Source: Variovorax fucosicus (GTDB lineage: Bacteria; Pseudomonadota; Gammaproteobacteria; Burkholderiales; Burkholderiaceae_C). Taken from it: DNA of 64,000 bases. The notes under the pieces were generated by a model. The model was not told where the DNA came from. It did not search any database and saw nothing but the letters and a program-made list of their open reading frames with translations. A program made the translations under genes and the position numbers. This document shows positions 1 to 9,689 of this stretch, in pieces (within the stretch, counting starts at the first letter, position 1; the number at the start of each line of letters is the position of its first letter). Location: assembly GCF_030316825.1 (NCBI RefSeq), contig NZ_JASZYU010000004.1, forward strand, positions 434,001 through 498,000, in the 5' to 3' direction.

Positions 1-431
1 GGACGATGGCGCCCCGGCAGCAGGTCGAGTTGGGGGCCACCGCCACCGGCCATGCCGGGCGGCGGTGGCGGTGGGCGTGATCCATCCGACGCTCGGGGCG
101 GAGGGCGCGTCCCATCAGGCGCTAGCGGCGGAGGGCGCATTGCGCCTCCCGGCGGCGGCGGCGCATTTCCGAAGGGCAGGTCGTCGTCCATCTGCAGGCG
201 GTGCCAGGCACCCGGGTCGGCACGCAGAGCGTCCCAGTTGCCAGCGCGGACATGGTGTTCGACGGCGCGTCGTGCCAGCCAATCCAGGCGCTCGAGTTCG
301 ATCTCGGCAACGTACGGCCCCAGGCCCTGCGTCAGAACCAGCCGCGAGAAGCCGACGTAGATGCCCATGAGCGCGACGAGCAGCGCTGCAAGCGTGAGAA
401 AGACCTTGTTCTGCAGTGTCAGACGGGGCAC
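1..431 (-). CDS. Sensor histidine kinase, N-terminal part (runs off the window)
   Basis: This is the amino end of an inner-membrane two-component sensor; the kinase core lies outside the window. The reading starts at a GTG at 429-431 because an in-frame stop lies four codons upstream. Residues 1-30 form a membrane anchor (LTLAALLVALMG-like), followed by an extracytoplasmic segment with the EIELERLDWLARRAVEHH pattern and a 'GNWDALRADPGAW' stretch typical of BaeS-like sensors. After about residue 85 the loop becomes very rich in Pro, Gly and Arg. It begins 10 bases after the stop of the small secreted protein at 441-722, so it probably sits in the same transcript. The kinase assignment rests only on the N-terminal pattern. 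Confidence 0.6.
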   Translation of the reverse strand, partial: MPRLTLQNKVFLTLAALLVALMGIYVGFSRLVLTQGLGPYVAEIELERLDWLARRAVEHHVRAGNWDALRADPGAWHRLQMDDDLPFGNAPPPPGGAMRPPPLAPDGTRPPPRASDGSRPPPPPPGMAGGGGPQLDLLPGRHR

Positions 432-440
432 ATGCGAGGG

Positions 441-722
441 TCAGCGCGGTGGCGGCGTGCCGCCGCCGGGCGGGGCGCCCGACGGGCGCGCAGCCAGAGT
501 GTCGCCGAGTTTTCGGCATTCGCCCTGGAAGGTTGCGCCGCCGCGCCCGGTGAAGCTCACCTGCGCGCCCTCGGTCTTGCCCTTGCATGCAGCCACCGCT
601 TCCGGGGGCGGCGGTGGTGGTCCGGAGCCGCCATCGGGGCGCGCGCCATCTGCGGCATGAGCGCTGCCCATCAAGGTCAGGCCCGCAACGGCAAGGCCCC
701 AGGCGACAGAAAACTTCCGCAT
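441..722 (-). CDS. Small secreted protein with a conserved cysteine pair
   Basis: A 93-residue protein of unknown function. The first 23 residues (MRKFSVAWGL... ending SAHA) are a signal peptide, so the mature protein of about 70 residues should be periplasmic. The mature part holds a Pro run, then two cysteines in ACKGKTEG and QGECRKLG that could form a disulfide. The ATG at 720-722 is preceded by GGAGG at good spacing, which is why it is preferred over a TTG at 743. It lies 10 bases after the dioxygenase stop and 10 bases before the sensor kinase start, so the three genes look like one operon. I recognise it only as a hypothetical family. Confidence 0.75.
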   Translation of the reverse strand: MRKFSVAWGLAVAGLTLMGSAHAADGARPDGGSGPPPPPPEAVAACKGKTEGAQVSFTGRGGATFQGECRKLGDTLAARPSGAPPGGGTPPPR

Positions 723-732
723 CGCGCCTCCG

Positions 733-1656
733 TCAGACCGCAACGCCGACTTGCAGCGCCGTGGTGAAACCGTTGGCGACGCTGCCGCTCACCGTGGCAA
801 GTTGCAGTGCAGCGCTGTCATTGCCGAACACGTTGTCGCTGGCGAGCGTGGCGTTGGCGAAGTTGCCGACGCTCGCTTCGTAGCCACTGACCACGCCGTA
901 GACCTGGGTGCAGGCCGCCGCAGGCATCGCCAGCTGGGTCACGAGCGCGTAGTCGCTGACGGCGCTGCTGTCCGTGGCCGCCGTGAGGTTCGGGTACACC
1001 TCGAAGTGCACATGTGGCCAGCGGCCGCTGTAGCAGCCCGGGAAAATGGTCGTGAACGTCACCTTGCCGCTGCTGTCGCTGACCTGGATGCCGCGCAGGA
1101 AGTTCTCGGCCGTCACGCCGGTCGAATACATCGAGTAGTTGCCGTCGCGCGTGCAGTGCCAGAGGTAAACCGCATAGCCCTCCAGCGGCGCGCAACTGTT
1201 CTTGGTGTTGACCAGGGTGAGGGTGATCGTCATCTGAACGCCCGGCGCGACGGCGCTGGCGCTGCCGACGCTGGTGCGGATATCGCTGCGCACGATGCCG
1301 GAGAGCACCAGCGCGTTGAGCTTCTGGTTCGATGCCGTGGAGCCGTCCGCCGGGTAAGGGCCGGCAGTTTCGGTGGGCGTCGCAGGACAGCTGCTCGATG
1401 AAGAGGATGTCGTGGTGGTTGTGGTGGTCGTGGAGGTGCCGGAACTGGTGCCAGAACTTGTGCCGGTTGCGGCAGCGGTCGTCGTGGTGCTGGCCGCGGC
1501 CGCAGCGGCGCTCGTGCCCAGCAGGCTGGCGCTGCTGCTATCGCTGCCGCCGCCCCCGCAGCCCGCCAGCGCAATGACCCCCAGTGAGCCCAGCGCGCCC
1601 AGCGCGTGACGGCGGGCCGGGTCGGCCGGTTGCCGGATCGAATCGTCTGCCTGCAT
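733..1656 (-). CDS. Intradiol ring-cleavage dioxygenase-like lipoprotein
   Basis: A 307-residue member of the protocatechuate 3,4-/catechol 1,2-dioxygenase superfamily, which uses Fe(III) to open catecholic rings between the two hydroxyls. All four expected iron ligands are visible: Tyr174 (GNYSMY), Tyr209, His215 and His217 (CYSGRWPHVHF). The N-terminus is unusual for the family. RR at about 15-16 precedes a hydrophobic stretch and a lipobox LAGC with Cys33, suggesting an exported lipoprotein, possibly a Tat substrate. Residues of about 40-95 are an Ala/Ser/Thr linker before the TAGPYP motif. The ATG at 1656 has GAGGAG upstream. It is the first gene of a likely operon with the small secreted protein and sensor. 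The substrate is unknown. Confidence 0.85.
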   Translation of the reverse strand: MQADDSIRQPADPARRHALGALGSLGVIALAGCGGGGSDSSSASLLGTSAAAAAASTTTTAAATGTSSGTSSGTSTTTTTTTTSSSSSSCPATPTETAGPYPADGSTASNQKLNALVLSGIVRSDIRTSVGSASAVAPGVQMTITLTLVNTKNSCAPLEGYAVYLWHCTRDGNYSMYSTGVTAENFLRGIQVSDSSGKVTFTTIFPGCYSGRWPHVHFEVYPNLTAATDSSAVSDYALVTQLAMPAAACTQVYGVVSGYEASVGNFANATLASDNVFGNDSAALQLATVSGSVANGFTTALQVGVAV

Positions 1657-1743
1657 GTCGCGTTCTCCTCTTCTCCATTCGTGGAGCCCCTACTTTGCAA
1701 GGGGAGTGTGGAGAAACGATGTGCGAGGCGGGCGGCGCAGCCC

Positions 1744-2361
1744 TCAGTGCGACGCGGGGGCCGGGCCGGACATCAGCTTGTCGGTGTAGGCGATGGCCAT
1801 GGCCGAAAGCAGGAAGGTGATGTGGATCACGGTCTGCGCGATCAACACCCGGTCGGTGTAGTTGTCGGCATTGATGAAGGTCTTGAGCAGGTGGATCGAG
1901 CTGATGCCGATGATGGCGGTCGCCAGCTTGACCTTCAGCACCGAGGCGTTCACGTGGCTCAGCCATTCAGGCTGGTCGCGATGGCCTTCGAGATCCATGC
2001 GGCTCACGAAGGTCTCGTAGCCGCCCACGATCACCATGATGAGCAGGTTGGAGATCATCACCACGTCGATCAGCGCCAGCACCACCAGCATGATCACCGT
2101 CTCGTTGAGCGTGACGATCGGCGCGGCGGTCTTGTAGCCGATGCTGCTGATCAGCGCCTGCAGCGCGGTCTGGCTGCCGAAGGCGGCCTCCACCAGATGC
2201 AGCAGCTCGACCAGAAAATGCACCACGTAGACGCCCTGCGCCACGATCAGGCCGAGGTAGAGCGGCAATTGGAGCCAGCGGCTTGCGAAGATCAGCTTGG
2301 GCAGCGGCCGCAACGGCGAGCGGGGGCTGGGCGTCGGGACTTGCGGGTCGGTAAAGGACAT
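1744..2361 (-). CDS. UPF0114 family inner-membrane protein (YqhA-like)
   Basis: A 205-residue integral membrane protein of the YqhA/TIGR00645 family, whose function is not established. Four hydrophobic segments are visible at roughly residues 25-50, 85-112, 140-160 and 170-192, with the family's characteristic IDVVMISNLLIMVIVGGYE and SRMDLEGHRDQPEW blocks. The length fits the family, which is usually 165-210 residues. It is followed after 87 bases by the dioxygenase gene on the same strand. That gap holds a weak CCCCT/AGGGG inverted repeat at 1687-1704 without a T-run, so whether the genes share a transcript is unclear. Confidence 0.88.
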   Translation of the reverse strand: MSFTDPQVPTPSPRSPLRPLPKLIFASRWLQLPLYLGLIVAQGVYVVHFLVELLHLVEAAFGSQTALQALISSIGYKTAAPIVTLNETVIMLVVLALIDVVMISNLLIMVIVGGYETFVSRMDLEGHRDQPEWLSHVNASVLKVKLATAIIGISSIHLLKTFINADNYTDRVLIAQTVIHITFLLSAMAIAYTDKLMSGPAPASH

Positions 2362-2538
2362 CGTTGCCTGGAAAGAAAGGAACGCGCGATTCTAGGGGCC
2401 GATACAGCAGGGGGCTGAGGCAATGCCCCTTCGCTGCGCTTCGGCGCGGCATGATCGCCCTGGCACCGCGTCAGTGGCCCGTAAGTGGGCCCGCCGACAT
2501 TACCGCCCGTACCCACAGCAGGTCGACAGGAGACAACA

Positions 2539-4536
<1,998 letters not shown>

Positions 4537-4628
4537 CGCCTCCGGGAAGCCGACGCGCCGCTGTCCGACGCGCGGCGGCCCCGATGTGCGTTACAAATGG
4601 GCCCTGATTTGCAGAGAGGAGCGCGATC

Positions 4629-5138
4629 ATGGGCTTGAGAACCGGTGTGTTGTTGGTGGTGGTGCTGCTGATTGCGGCACTGGCCGCGTTGAACTGGGGC
4701 ATCCTGGTGGAGCCGACCGTGATGTCGATCGGCCTGATGCAGATCACCGCGCCGTTCGGCTTGATCATGCTGGGGCTGACCACGCTGTTGGCCGTGCTGT
4801 TCCTGGCCTATGTGTTCTACCTGCAGAGCGCGGTGCTGATCGACACGCGTCGCCACACCAAGGAGATGCAGGCGCAACGCGAGCTGGCCGACAAGGCCGA
4901 GGCTTCGCGCTTTACCGAGCTGCGTGCGTTCCTCGAGGCCCAGGAGCAAGCCCGTGTGGTGCAAAGCAACCAGCGGCAGGCCGCGGTGCTGGCGCGCGTG
5001 GAGCAGCTCGAAGCGACGTTGCGCCTGCGCGCGGATCAGTCCGACAACACCACGGCCGCGCACGTCGGCCAGCTGGAAGACCGCTTCGAGCGGCGCCCGA
5101 CGCCGCCGCTTGGAGAGGTTGTCCCGCAGCGCGTGTAG
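4629..5138 (+). CDS. LapA-like membrane protein with cytoplasmic coiled coil
   Basis: A 169-residue protein with two membrane segments (about residues 4-26 and 38-65) joined by a short hydrophobic loop. A long charged helix-forming tail rich in Glu, Arg, Gln and Ala follows. This is the architecture of LapA/YciS-like proteins, which act near the envelope in lipopolysaccharide quality control in enterobacteria; whether this one does is unknown. The C-terminus is Pro/Arg-rich. AGAGGAG lies just before the ATG. It follows acsA by 92 bases and runs convergently into the cytochrome gene, with only 9 bases between the stops. Confidence 0.6.
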   Translation: MGLRTGVLLVVVLLIAALAALNWGILVEPTVMSIGLMQITAPFGLIMLGLTTLLAVLFLAYVFYLQSAVLIDTRRHTKEMQAQRELADKAEASRFTELRAFLEAQEQARVVQSNQRQAAVLARVEQLEATLRLRADQSDNTTAAHVGQLEDRFERRPTPPLGEVVPQRV

Positions 5139-5147
5139 CCGCCGCGT

Positions 5148-5453
5148 CTACTTTGTCGAGAGAACCCAGGCCGCCAGCTTTTTCGCGTCGGCCTCGCTGA
5201 CCTGCGGATTCGCCGGCATCGGCAGCGGGCCCCAGACGCCCGAGCCGCCCTTGACGATCTTGATCACCAACTTGTCGGCCGCTGTCTTGTCGTCCTTGTA
5301 TTTGGCAGCCACCTCCTTGAACGACGGGCCCAGCACCTTGCGTTCCACCGCATGGCAGCTCATGCAGTTTTTCGACGTTGCCAGCGCCAGGTCGGCCAGG
5401 GCCGGTGCGGCTGCGCCGAGGCTCAGCGTCATGAACAGCAGGGTTCTTCTCAT
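5148..5453 (-). CDS. Small class I cytochrome c (c551/c552 type)
   Basis: A 101-residue periplasmic electron carrier. Residues 1-20 are a signal peptide ending APALA. Haem attaches at CMSCH (Cys30, Cys33, His34), and the likely axial methionine is Met79 in GPLPMPANP, followed by the usual C-terminal helix EADAKKLAAWVL. The size and motif spacing match the c551/c552 group. Translation is placed at the ATG at 5453 because the signal peptide begins there. It diverges from the Trp-rich protein gene at 5558 and converges on the LapA-like gene, so it is probably transcribed alone. Confidence 0.93.
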   Translation of the reverse strand: MRRTLLFMTLSLGAAAPALADLALATSKNCMSCHAVERKVLGPSFKEVAAKYKDDKTAADKLVIKIVKGGSGVWGPLPMPANPQVSEADAKKLAAWVLSTK

Positions 5454-5557
5454 GGGGTAATTCGTATCCGTTGCGTTACAGTCGTTCCAACGCGATTGTA
5501 GGCAGCGCGGTGCACCGCGCCTTGCGGCGCGCACTCAACTTTCCCGAGGGATTCGCC

Positions 5558-5821
5558 ATGTGGTTTTTGATGTTGGGCCTGCTCGGCGTGGCTCTCAAGT
5601 ACTTCGAGATCGGCCCCGCAGCCCAGCTCAGTTGGTGGATCGTTCTGATTCCGTTCGGACTGGCGCTGGCCTGGTGGGCTTATGCCGATGCATCGGGCTA
5701 CACCAAGCGCCAGGTCATGAAGAAGGAAGACGAGCGCCGCCAGGCGCGCATCGACCGGCAGCGCAGCCAGCTCGGCATGCTCAACAGCCGCTCCAACCGC
5801 AAGCGCCGCGGCAAGAGCTGA
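5558..5821 (+). CDS. Small Trp-rich membrane protein (TIGR04438 type)
   Basis: An 87-residue protein with two hydrophobic stretches at about 2-12 and 24-40. Tryptophans cluster at positions 2, 25, 26, 38 and 39, followed by a basic tail (KRQVMKKEDERRQARIDRQ and NRKRRGKS). This fits TIGR04438, a Burkholderiales family of unknown role. The ATG at 5558 is chosen because the conserved MWFLMLGLLG start follows it; the longer in-frame reading has no hydrophobic or conserved extension. It precedes the DUF3592 protein by 25 bases and may be cotranscribed with it. Confidence 0.85.
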   Translation: MWFLMLGLLGVALKYFEIGPAAQLSWWIVLIPFGLALAWWAYADASGYTKRQVMKKEDERRQARIDRQRSQLGMLNSRSNRKRRGKS

Positions 5822-5846
5822 CGCGGCTTCAACCGGCGCACAGGCC

Positions 5847-6674
5847 ATGGACGAGAGCATCATCGACATGGCGGTGCTGGCGTTCGGTCTGTCGCTGCTG
5901 GTCGGGCCGGCCTGCGGCGCGCTGCTCGGCTGGCGCATGGGCCTCGAAGCCGGCGTCGCGCTGGGCTGCCTGATCATCGGAGCCGCCGGGCTCGCCGCAG
6001 CGGGCGTTTCGGCCTGGCAGCGCTGGCAACTGGTCGGCGGAACCGAGGTCGTGCAGGGCCAGATCGCGGGCTACGTCACCGAACGCAACACCGATGGCAA
6101 GGGCAAGGTCACCGAGACGCGCGCCCCGCTCGTGGCCTACACCGCGCCGGACGGCGAGCCGCGCCAGGTCAAGGGCCTGGGCGGCGGCCTTGCCGGGCTT
6201 TCGGCCGGTGACCCGGTCGAAGTGCGCTATCGGCCCGACAACCCGGCACGTGCCGTCGTGGCCGATTTCCAGAACGTCTGGGGGATCGTGTGGGGCATGG
6301 GCGTCTTCGGATTGCTTCCCACGCTGTTCGGGCTGTTCTTCGTCGGCGTGGCGCGGGGCGAGCGCAGGAACGTGGCGGATCGCCCCCCGCCGGCGCGGCG
6401 CGATCCGACGCCTGGCCAGCTGCGCTGGCGCCAGCGCGTCACCATGGGTTCCAACGCGCTGTTCGTCGGCGGCTTTCTGGTCGCGATCTTCTATCCGTTC
6501 GACGACTCGGCGCGTTCGCTGGGCCTCGGCTTCATGACCATCGGCTTCGGCATGCTCGGCCACTTCATCGGCCAGAGCATTCCGCCGGCGATGGAGTTTC
6601 AGTTCCGCAGCATCTTCGGCATCATCGGCATCGGCTTTCTGGTGTTCGGCTTCGGTGCCTGGATGATGGCCTGA
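5847..6674 (+). CDS. DUF3592-type membrane protein
   Basis: A 275-residue membrane protein of unknown function. Two N-terminal hydrophobic segments (about 8-28 and 33-55) are followed by an extramembrane beta-rich domain around residues 68-135. That domain carries the VQGQIAGYVTER and VEVRYRPDNPARAV patterns typical of DUF3592 proteins. A third hydrophobic segment lies near 145-168, and three more fill the last 70 residues. A basic Arg/Pro loop (about 172-200) separates the two halves. It follows the Trp-rich gene closely and converges with ilvD, whose stop codon begins at the very next base after this gene's stop. Confidence 0.75.
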   Translation: MDESIIDMAVLAFGLSLLVGPACGALLGWRMGLEAGVALGCLIIGAAGLAAAGVSAWQRWQLVGGTEVVQGQIAGYVTERNTDGKGKVTETRAPLVAYTAPDGEPRQVKGLGGGLAGLSAGDPVEVRYRPDNPARAVVADFQNVWGIVWGMGVFGLLPTLFGLFFVGVARGERRNVADRPPPARRDPTPGQLRWRQRVTMGSNALFVGGFLVAIFYPFDDSARSLGLGFMTIGFGMLGHFIGQSIPPAMEFQFRSIFGIIGIGFLVFGFGAWMMA

Positions 6675-8369
6675 TCAGTAGTTGTCGAGCACCGCGCCGG
6701 TGCTCGCGCTCGATGCGTTGAACGCGAACTTGGCCTGCACGCCACGCGTATAGCGCGGGGCCGGTGCCTTCCAGGCCGCACGGCGCTTCTCGATCTCGGC
6801 CTCCGGCACGTTCAGCTCCAGCACCAGCTTGTGTGCATCGATGGTGATCGAATCGTTTTCGTGGACGAAGGCGATGGTGCCGCCGGCCGCGGCTTCGGGC
6901 GCGACGTGGCCGACCACCATGCCCCATGTACCGCCGGAGAAGCGGCCATCGGTGATGAGGCCGACGCTTTCGCCCAGGCCCGCACCGATCAGCGCGCCGG
7001 TCGGCGCCAGCATCTCCGGCATGCCGGGGCCGCCCTTGGGGCCGAGATAGCGCAGCACCATCACGTCGCCGGCCTTGATCTTGCCGTCGAGGATGGCTTG
7101 CAGGGCCGACTGCTCGTCGTTGAACACGCGCGCCGGGCCGGTGATGACTGGATTCTTGAGGCCCGTGATCTTGGCGACCGCGCCTTCGGGCGACAGGTTG
7201 CCCTTGAGGATCGCGAGATGGCCTTCGGCGTACATCGGCTTGCCGATGGCGCGGATCACGTCCTGGTCGGCGCGCGGAACGTCGGGCACGTCCGCCAGCA
7301 CTTCGGCAATGGTCTGGCCGGTGATGGTGATGCAATCGCCGTGCAGCAGGCCGGCGTTCAGCAGCACCTTCATCACCTGCGGGATGCCACCGGCCTGGTG
7401 CAGGTCGACCGCGAGGTACTTGCCCGAGGGCTTCAGGTCGCACAGCACGGGCACCTTCTTGCGCATGCGCTCGAAGTCGTCGATCGTCCATTCGACGTCA
7501 GCCGCATGCGCGATCGCCAGGAAGTGCAGCACCGCGTTGGTCGAGCCGCCGGTGGCCATGATCACCGCCACCGCGTTCTCGATCGCCTTGCGGGTCACGA
7601 TGTCGCGCGGCTTCAGATCCTTCTTGATTGCCTCGATCAGAACCTTGGCCGACTCCTTCGCCGAGTTCTGCTTCTCGTCGTGCGGGTTCGCCATGGTCGA
7701 CGAGTAGGGCAGCGACATGCCCAGTGCCTCGAACGCGCTCGACATGGTGTTGGCCGTGTACATGCCGCCGCACGAGCCGGTGCCGGGGATGGCGCGCTTC
7801 TCGATCTGCAGCAGGTCTTCGTCGCTGAGATTGCCCGCGGCGTTCTGGCCCACCGCCTCGAACACGCTCACGATGTTCAGGTCCTGGCCCTTGTAGCGGC
7901 CCGGCAGGATGGTGCCGCCATAGACATAGATGGCCGGCACGTTGGCGCGCAGCATGCCCATCATGCCGCCCGGCATGTTCTTGTCGCAGCCGCCGACCAC
8001 CAGCACGCCATCCATCCACTGGCCGCCGACGCAGGTCTCGATGCAGTCCGAAATGACTTCGCGGCTCACCAGCGAATACTTCATGCCCTCGGTGCCCATC
8101 GCCATGCCGTCCGAGATGGTGGGCGTGCCGAACACCTGCGCATTGCCGCCGGCTTCTTCGATGCCTTCGATTGCCGCGTCGGCAAGCTTCTGCAGGCCCG
8201 AGTTGCACGGCGTGATGGTGCTGTGGCCGTTGGCCACGCCGACCATCGGCTTCTTGAAGTCGCTTTCCTCGTAGCCCATCGCATAGAACATCGAGCGGTT
8301 CGGTGCGCGCGACTTGCCGTCGACGATGTTGATGCTGCGGCGGTTGATGGGGGTGCTGCTGTCGGCCAT
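6675..8369 (-). CDS. ilvD: Dihydroxy-acid dehydratase
   Basis: A 564-residue Fe-S enzyme converting 2,3-dihydroxy-isovalerate and -3-methylvalerate to the 2-keto acids in valine and isoleucine synthesis. Three cluster-ligand cysteines sit in the expected places: Cys55 in TPCNSGL, Cys128 in GGCDKNMPG and Cys200 in GTGSCGGMYTANTM. The pattern suggests the [2Fe-2S] type. The ATG at 8369 begins the conserved N-terminus; in-frame sequence upstream is the intergenic region. It diverges from a LysR gene at 8472, with a 14-base inverted repeat between them, suggesting local control. Confidence 0.97.
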   Translation of the reverse strand: MADSSTPINRRSINIVDGKSRAPNRSMFYAMGYEESDFKKPMVGVANGHSTITPCNSGLQKLADAAIEGIEEAGGNAQVFGTPTISDGMAMGTEGMKYSLVSREVISDCIETCVGGQWMDGVLVVGGCDKNMPGGMMGMLRANVPAIYVYGGTILPGRYKGQDLNIVSVFEAVGQNAAGNLSDEDLLQIEKRAIPGTGSCGGMYTANTMSSAFEALGMSLPYSSTMANPHDEKQNSAKESAKVLIEAIKKDLKPRDIVTRKAIENAVAVIMATGGSTNAVLHFLAIAHAADVEWTIDDFERMRKKVPVLCDLKPSGKYLAVDLHQAGGIPQVMKVLLNAGLLHGDCITITGQTIAEVLADVPDVPRADQDVIRAIGKPMYAEGHLAILKGNLSPEGAVAKITGLKNPVITGPARVFNDEQSALQAILDGKIKAGDVMVLRYLGPKGGPGMPEMLAPTGALIGAGLGESVGLITDGRFSGGTWGMVVGHVAPEAAAGGTIAFVHENDSITIDAHKLVLELNVPEAEIEKRRAAWKAPAPRYTRGVQAKFAFNASSASTGAVLDNY

Positions 8370-8471
8370 TGGCTTGCCTCTTTCGTGGGATATCTCGTGG
8401 AGCGCCGAGTATCGGCCGCTTCTGTGATTGGTGCCAATCCATTCCACCAACACTATTGATATGCTGTGTGA
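8370..8471. promoter_or_regulatory. ilvD / LysR divergent control region with inverted repeat
   Basis: The 102 bases between the divergent starts hold a perfect inverted repeat GATTGG-TG-CCAATC at 8426-8439. This is the sort of dyad LysR proteins bind next to their own gene. TATGCT at 8460-8465 resembles a -10 but lies only 7 bases before the LysR ATG. The dyad is seen directly; its role as operator is inferred. Confidence 0.5.
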
Positions 8472-9398
8472 ATGACAGCATCGATCGACCTGCGCGTCTG
8501 GCGCCAGTTTCTGGCCGTGGCCGAAGAGCTGCATTTCGGCCGCGCGGCCGTGCGCCTGCACATGACGCAGCCGCCCGTCACCCAGGCGATCGCCCAGCTC
8601 GAAACGGCCATCGGCGTGCGCCTGTTCGACCGCACGCGCCGCAGCGTTGCGCTCACGCCGGCCGGCGAGGCGCTGGTTCCCGACGTGCGGGAGCTGCTAG
8701 CGCGCGCGCAGGCGCTGCCGGCGCGTGCGCGTGCCGCCGCAGCTGGCGAGGTCGGGCGCGTGCGGCTGGCCTTCGTCTCGACCATCGGCTTCGAGCGCCT
8801 GCCGGCCTGGGTGCGCGAGTTCCGCACGCTCTGTCCGCAAGTGGCACTCGAGCTGGTCGAAGCCACTGGCGATGTGCAACTGGAAGCGCTGGCACGCGGC
8901 GAGATCGACGCCGGGCTGATGCTGCATTCGCCCGGTTTCGCCCCTGCCGGCCTGAAGCGCGTGGCGGTCGCAGCCGAGCCGCTGGTGCTGGCGGTGCCGG
9001 CGCGCCATCCGCTGGCGCGTGCGAAGCAGCTCATGCTCGACACGGTGCTGGCCGAGCCGCTGGTGGTGTTTCCGCGCCGCATCCTGCCCTCGGTGCACGA
9101 CGCGATCTTCGCGCTCTACCATGCGGCCGGCCGCGTGCCGGCCATCGCGCAGGAGGCGATCCAGATGCAGACCATCGTCAACCTCGTGTCGGGTGGCCTT
9201 GGCGTGGCCTGGGTGCCCGAGAGCGTGACGCAGTTCAGGCGCGAGGGCGTGGTGTACCGCGGTGCGGCCGAGTTCACTGCGACGGGCCGGCGCCGCGCGG
9301 CGCTGGACTTGCCCGGCTGTGAAACCAGCCTGGTCTGGCCGGCGCAGAACGACAACCCGGCGTTGGGGCGTTTCGTCGACTTCGTGCGGGAACGCTGA
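8472..9398 (+). CDS. LysR family transcriptional regulator
   Basis: A 308-residue regulator with the winged helix-turn-helix at residues 1-60 (FLAVAEELHFGRAAVRLHMT, then LETAIGVRLFDRTRR). An effector-binding domain of about residues 90-300 has the usual VRLAFVSTIGFE entry. Its position divergent from ilvD suggests control of ilvD or of branched-chain amino acid metabolism, by the common rule for LysR neighbours. No effector can be named from sequence. It ends in front of the repeat-bearing gap at 9399-9689. Confidence 0.9.
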   Translation: MTASIDLRVWRQFLAVAEELHFGRAAVRLHMTQPPVTQAIAQLETAIGVRLFDRTRRSVALTPAGEALVPDVRELLARAQALPARARAAAAGEVGRVRLAFVSTIGFERLPAWVREFRTLCPQVALELVEATGDVQLEALARGEIDAGLMLHSPGFAPAGLKRVAVAAEPLVLAVPARHPLARAKQLMLDTVLAEPLVVFPRRILPSVHDAIFALYHAAGRVPAIAQEAIQMQTIVNLVSGGLGVAWVPESVTQFRREGVVYRGAAEFTATGRRRAALDLPGCETSLVWPAQNDNPALGRFVDFVRER

Positions 9399-9423
9399 GG
9401 GTCCGGGGTGGGCTCAGGGCGGC

Positions 9424-9493
9424 GGGGCACGCTGCTCCGCGAATGTCCCCCGGCCTGCGGCCTCCTCCTTTATTTCGCTGCGCAGCGTGCCCC
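9424..9493. repeat. REP-like stem-loop element, copy A
   Basis: A 45-base core at 9437-9481 is enclosed by perfect 12-base arms (GGGGCACGCTGC at 9424-9435, its complement at 9482-9493). Inside, GCGAA pairs with TTCGC and GGCC-TGC-GGCC forms an apex hairpin. The sides between them are both pyrimidine-rich and would bulge. An almost identical core lies inverted at 9577-9619. It sits between convergent genes. Confidence 0.7.
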
Positions 9494-9565
9494 ACCGCCC
9501 TGATCCTGGAAGCGATGTGACTGTTCGCGTTGAACAGGCAGAGCGTGCCCAAGGCCGATGGTGGT

Positions 9566-9631
9566 GGGTGGCCCCTGCAGCGAAATAAAGGAGGAGCCGA
9601 AGGCGGGGGACATTCGCGGAAGGGGCCACCC
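9566..9631. repeat. REP-like stem-loop element, copy B (inverted relative to A)
   Basis: A 43-base core at 9577-9619 is the reverse complement of copy A's core with only a few changes near the apex. It is enclosed by different but again perfectly complementary 11-base arms (GGGTGGCCCCT at 9566-9576, AGGGGCCACCC at 9621-9631). On the plus strand this copy exposes AAAGGAGGAG, which resembles a strong ribosome-binding sequence. The remaining bases of the gap 9399-9689 show no gene. Confidence 0.7.
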
Positions 9632-9689
9632 GCCGCCAGCGGCCCACCCCAGAACGTCAAGATAAGTGCGCGAAGACCGGGGGCGAAAC

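Noticed and set aside
1380..1580. Repetitive GTGGTGG-type DNA considered as a minisatellite or regulatory repeat
   Set aside because: It encodes the in-frame Ser/Thr-rich linker of the dioxygenase lipoprotein and shows no regular repeat unit beyond codon-level repetition.
1687..1704. CCCCT/AGGGG inverted repeat between UPF0114 and dioxygenase genes
   Set aside because: Only 5 pairs with an 8-base loop and no T-run on the relevant strand; too weak to call.
2461..2480. TGGCAC before acsA, resembling half of a sigma-54 promoter
   Set aside because: The required TTGC-type -12 element is absent at the right spacing.
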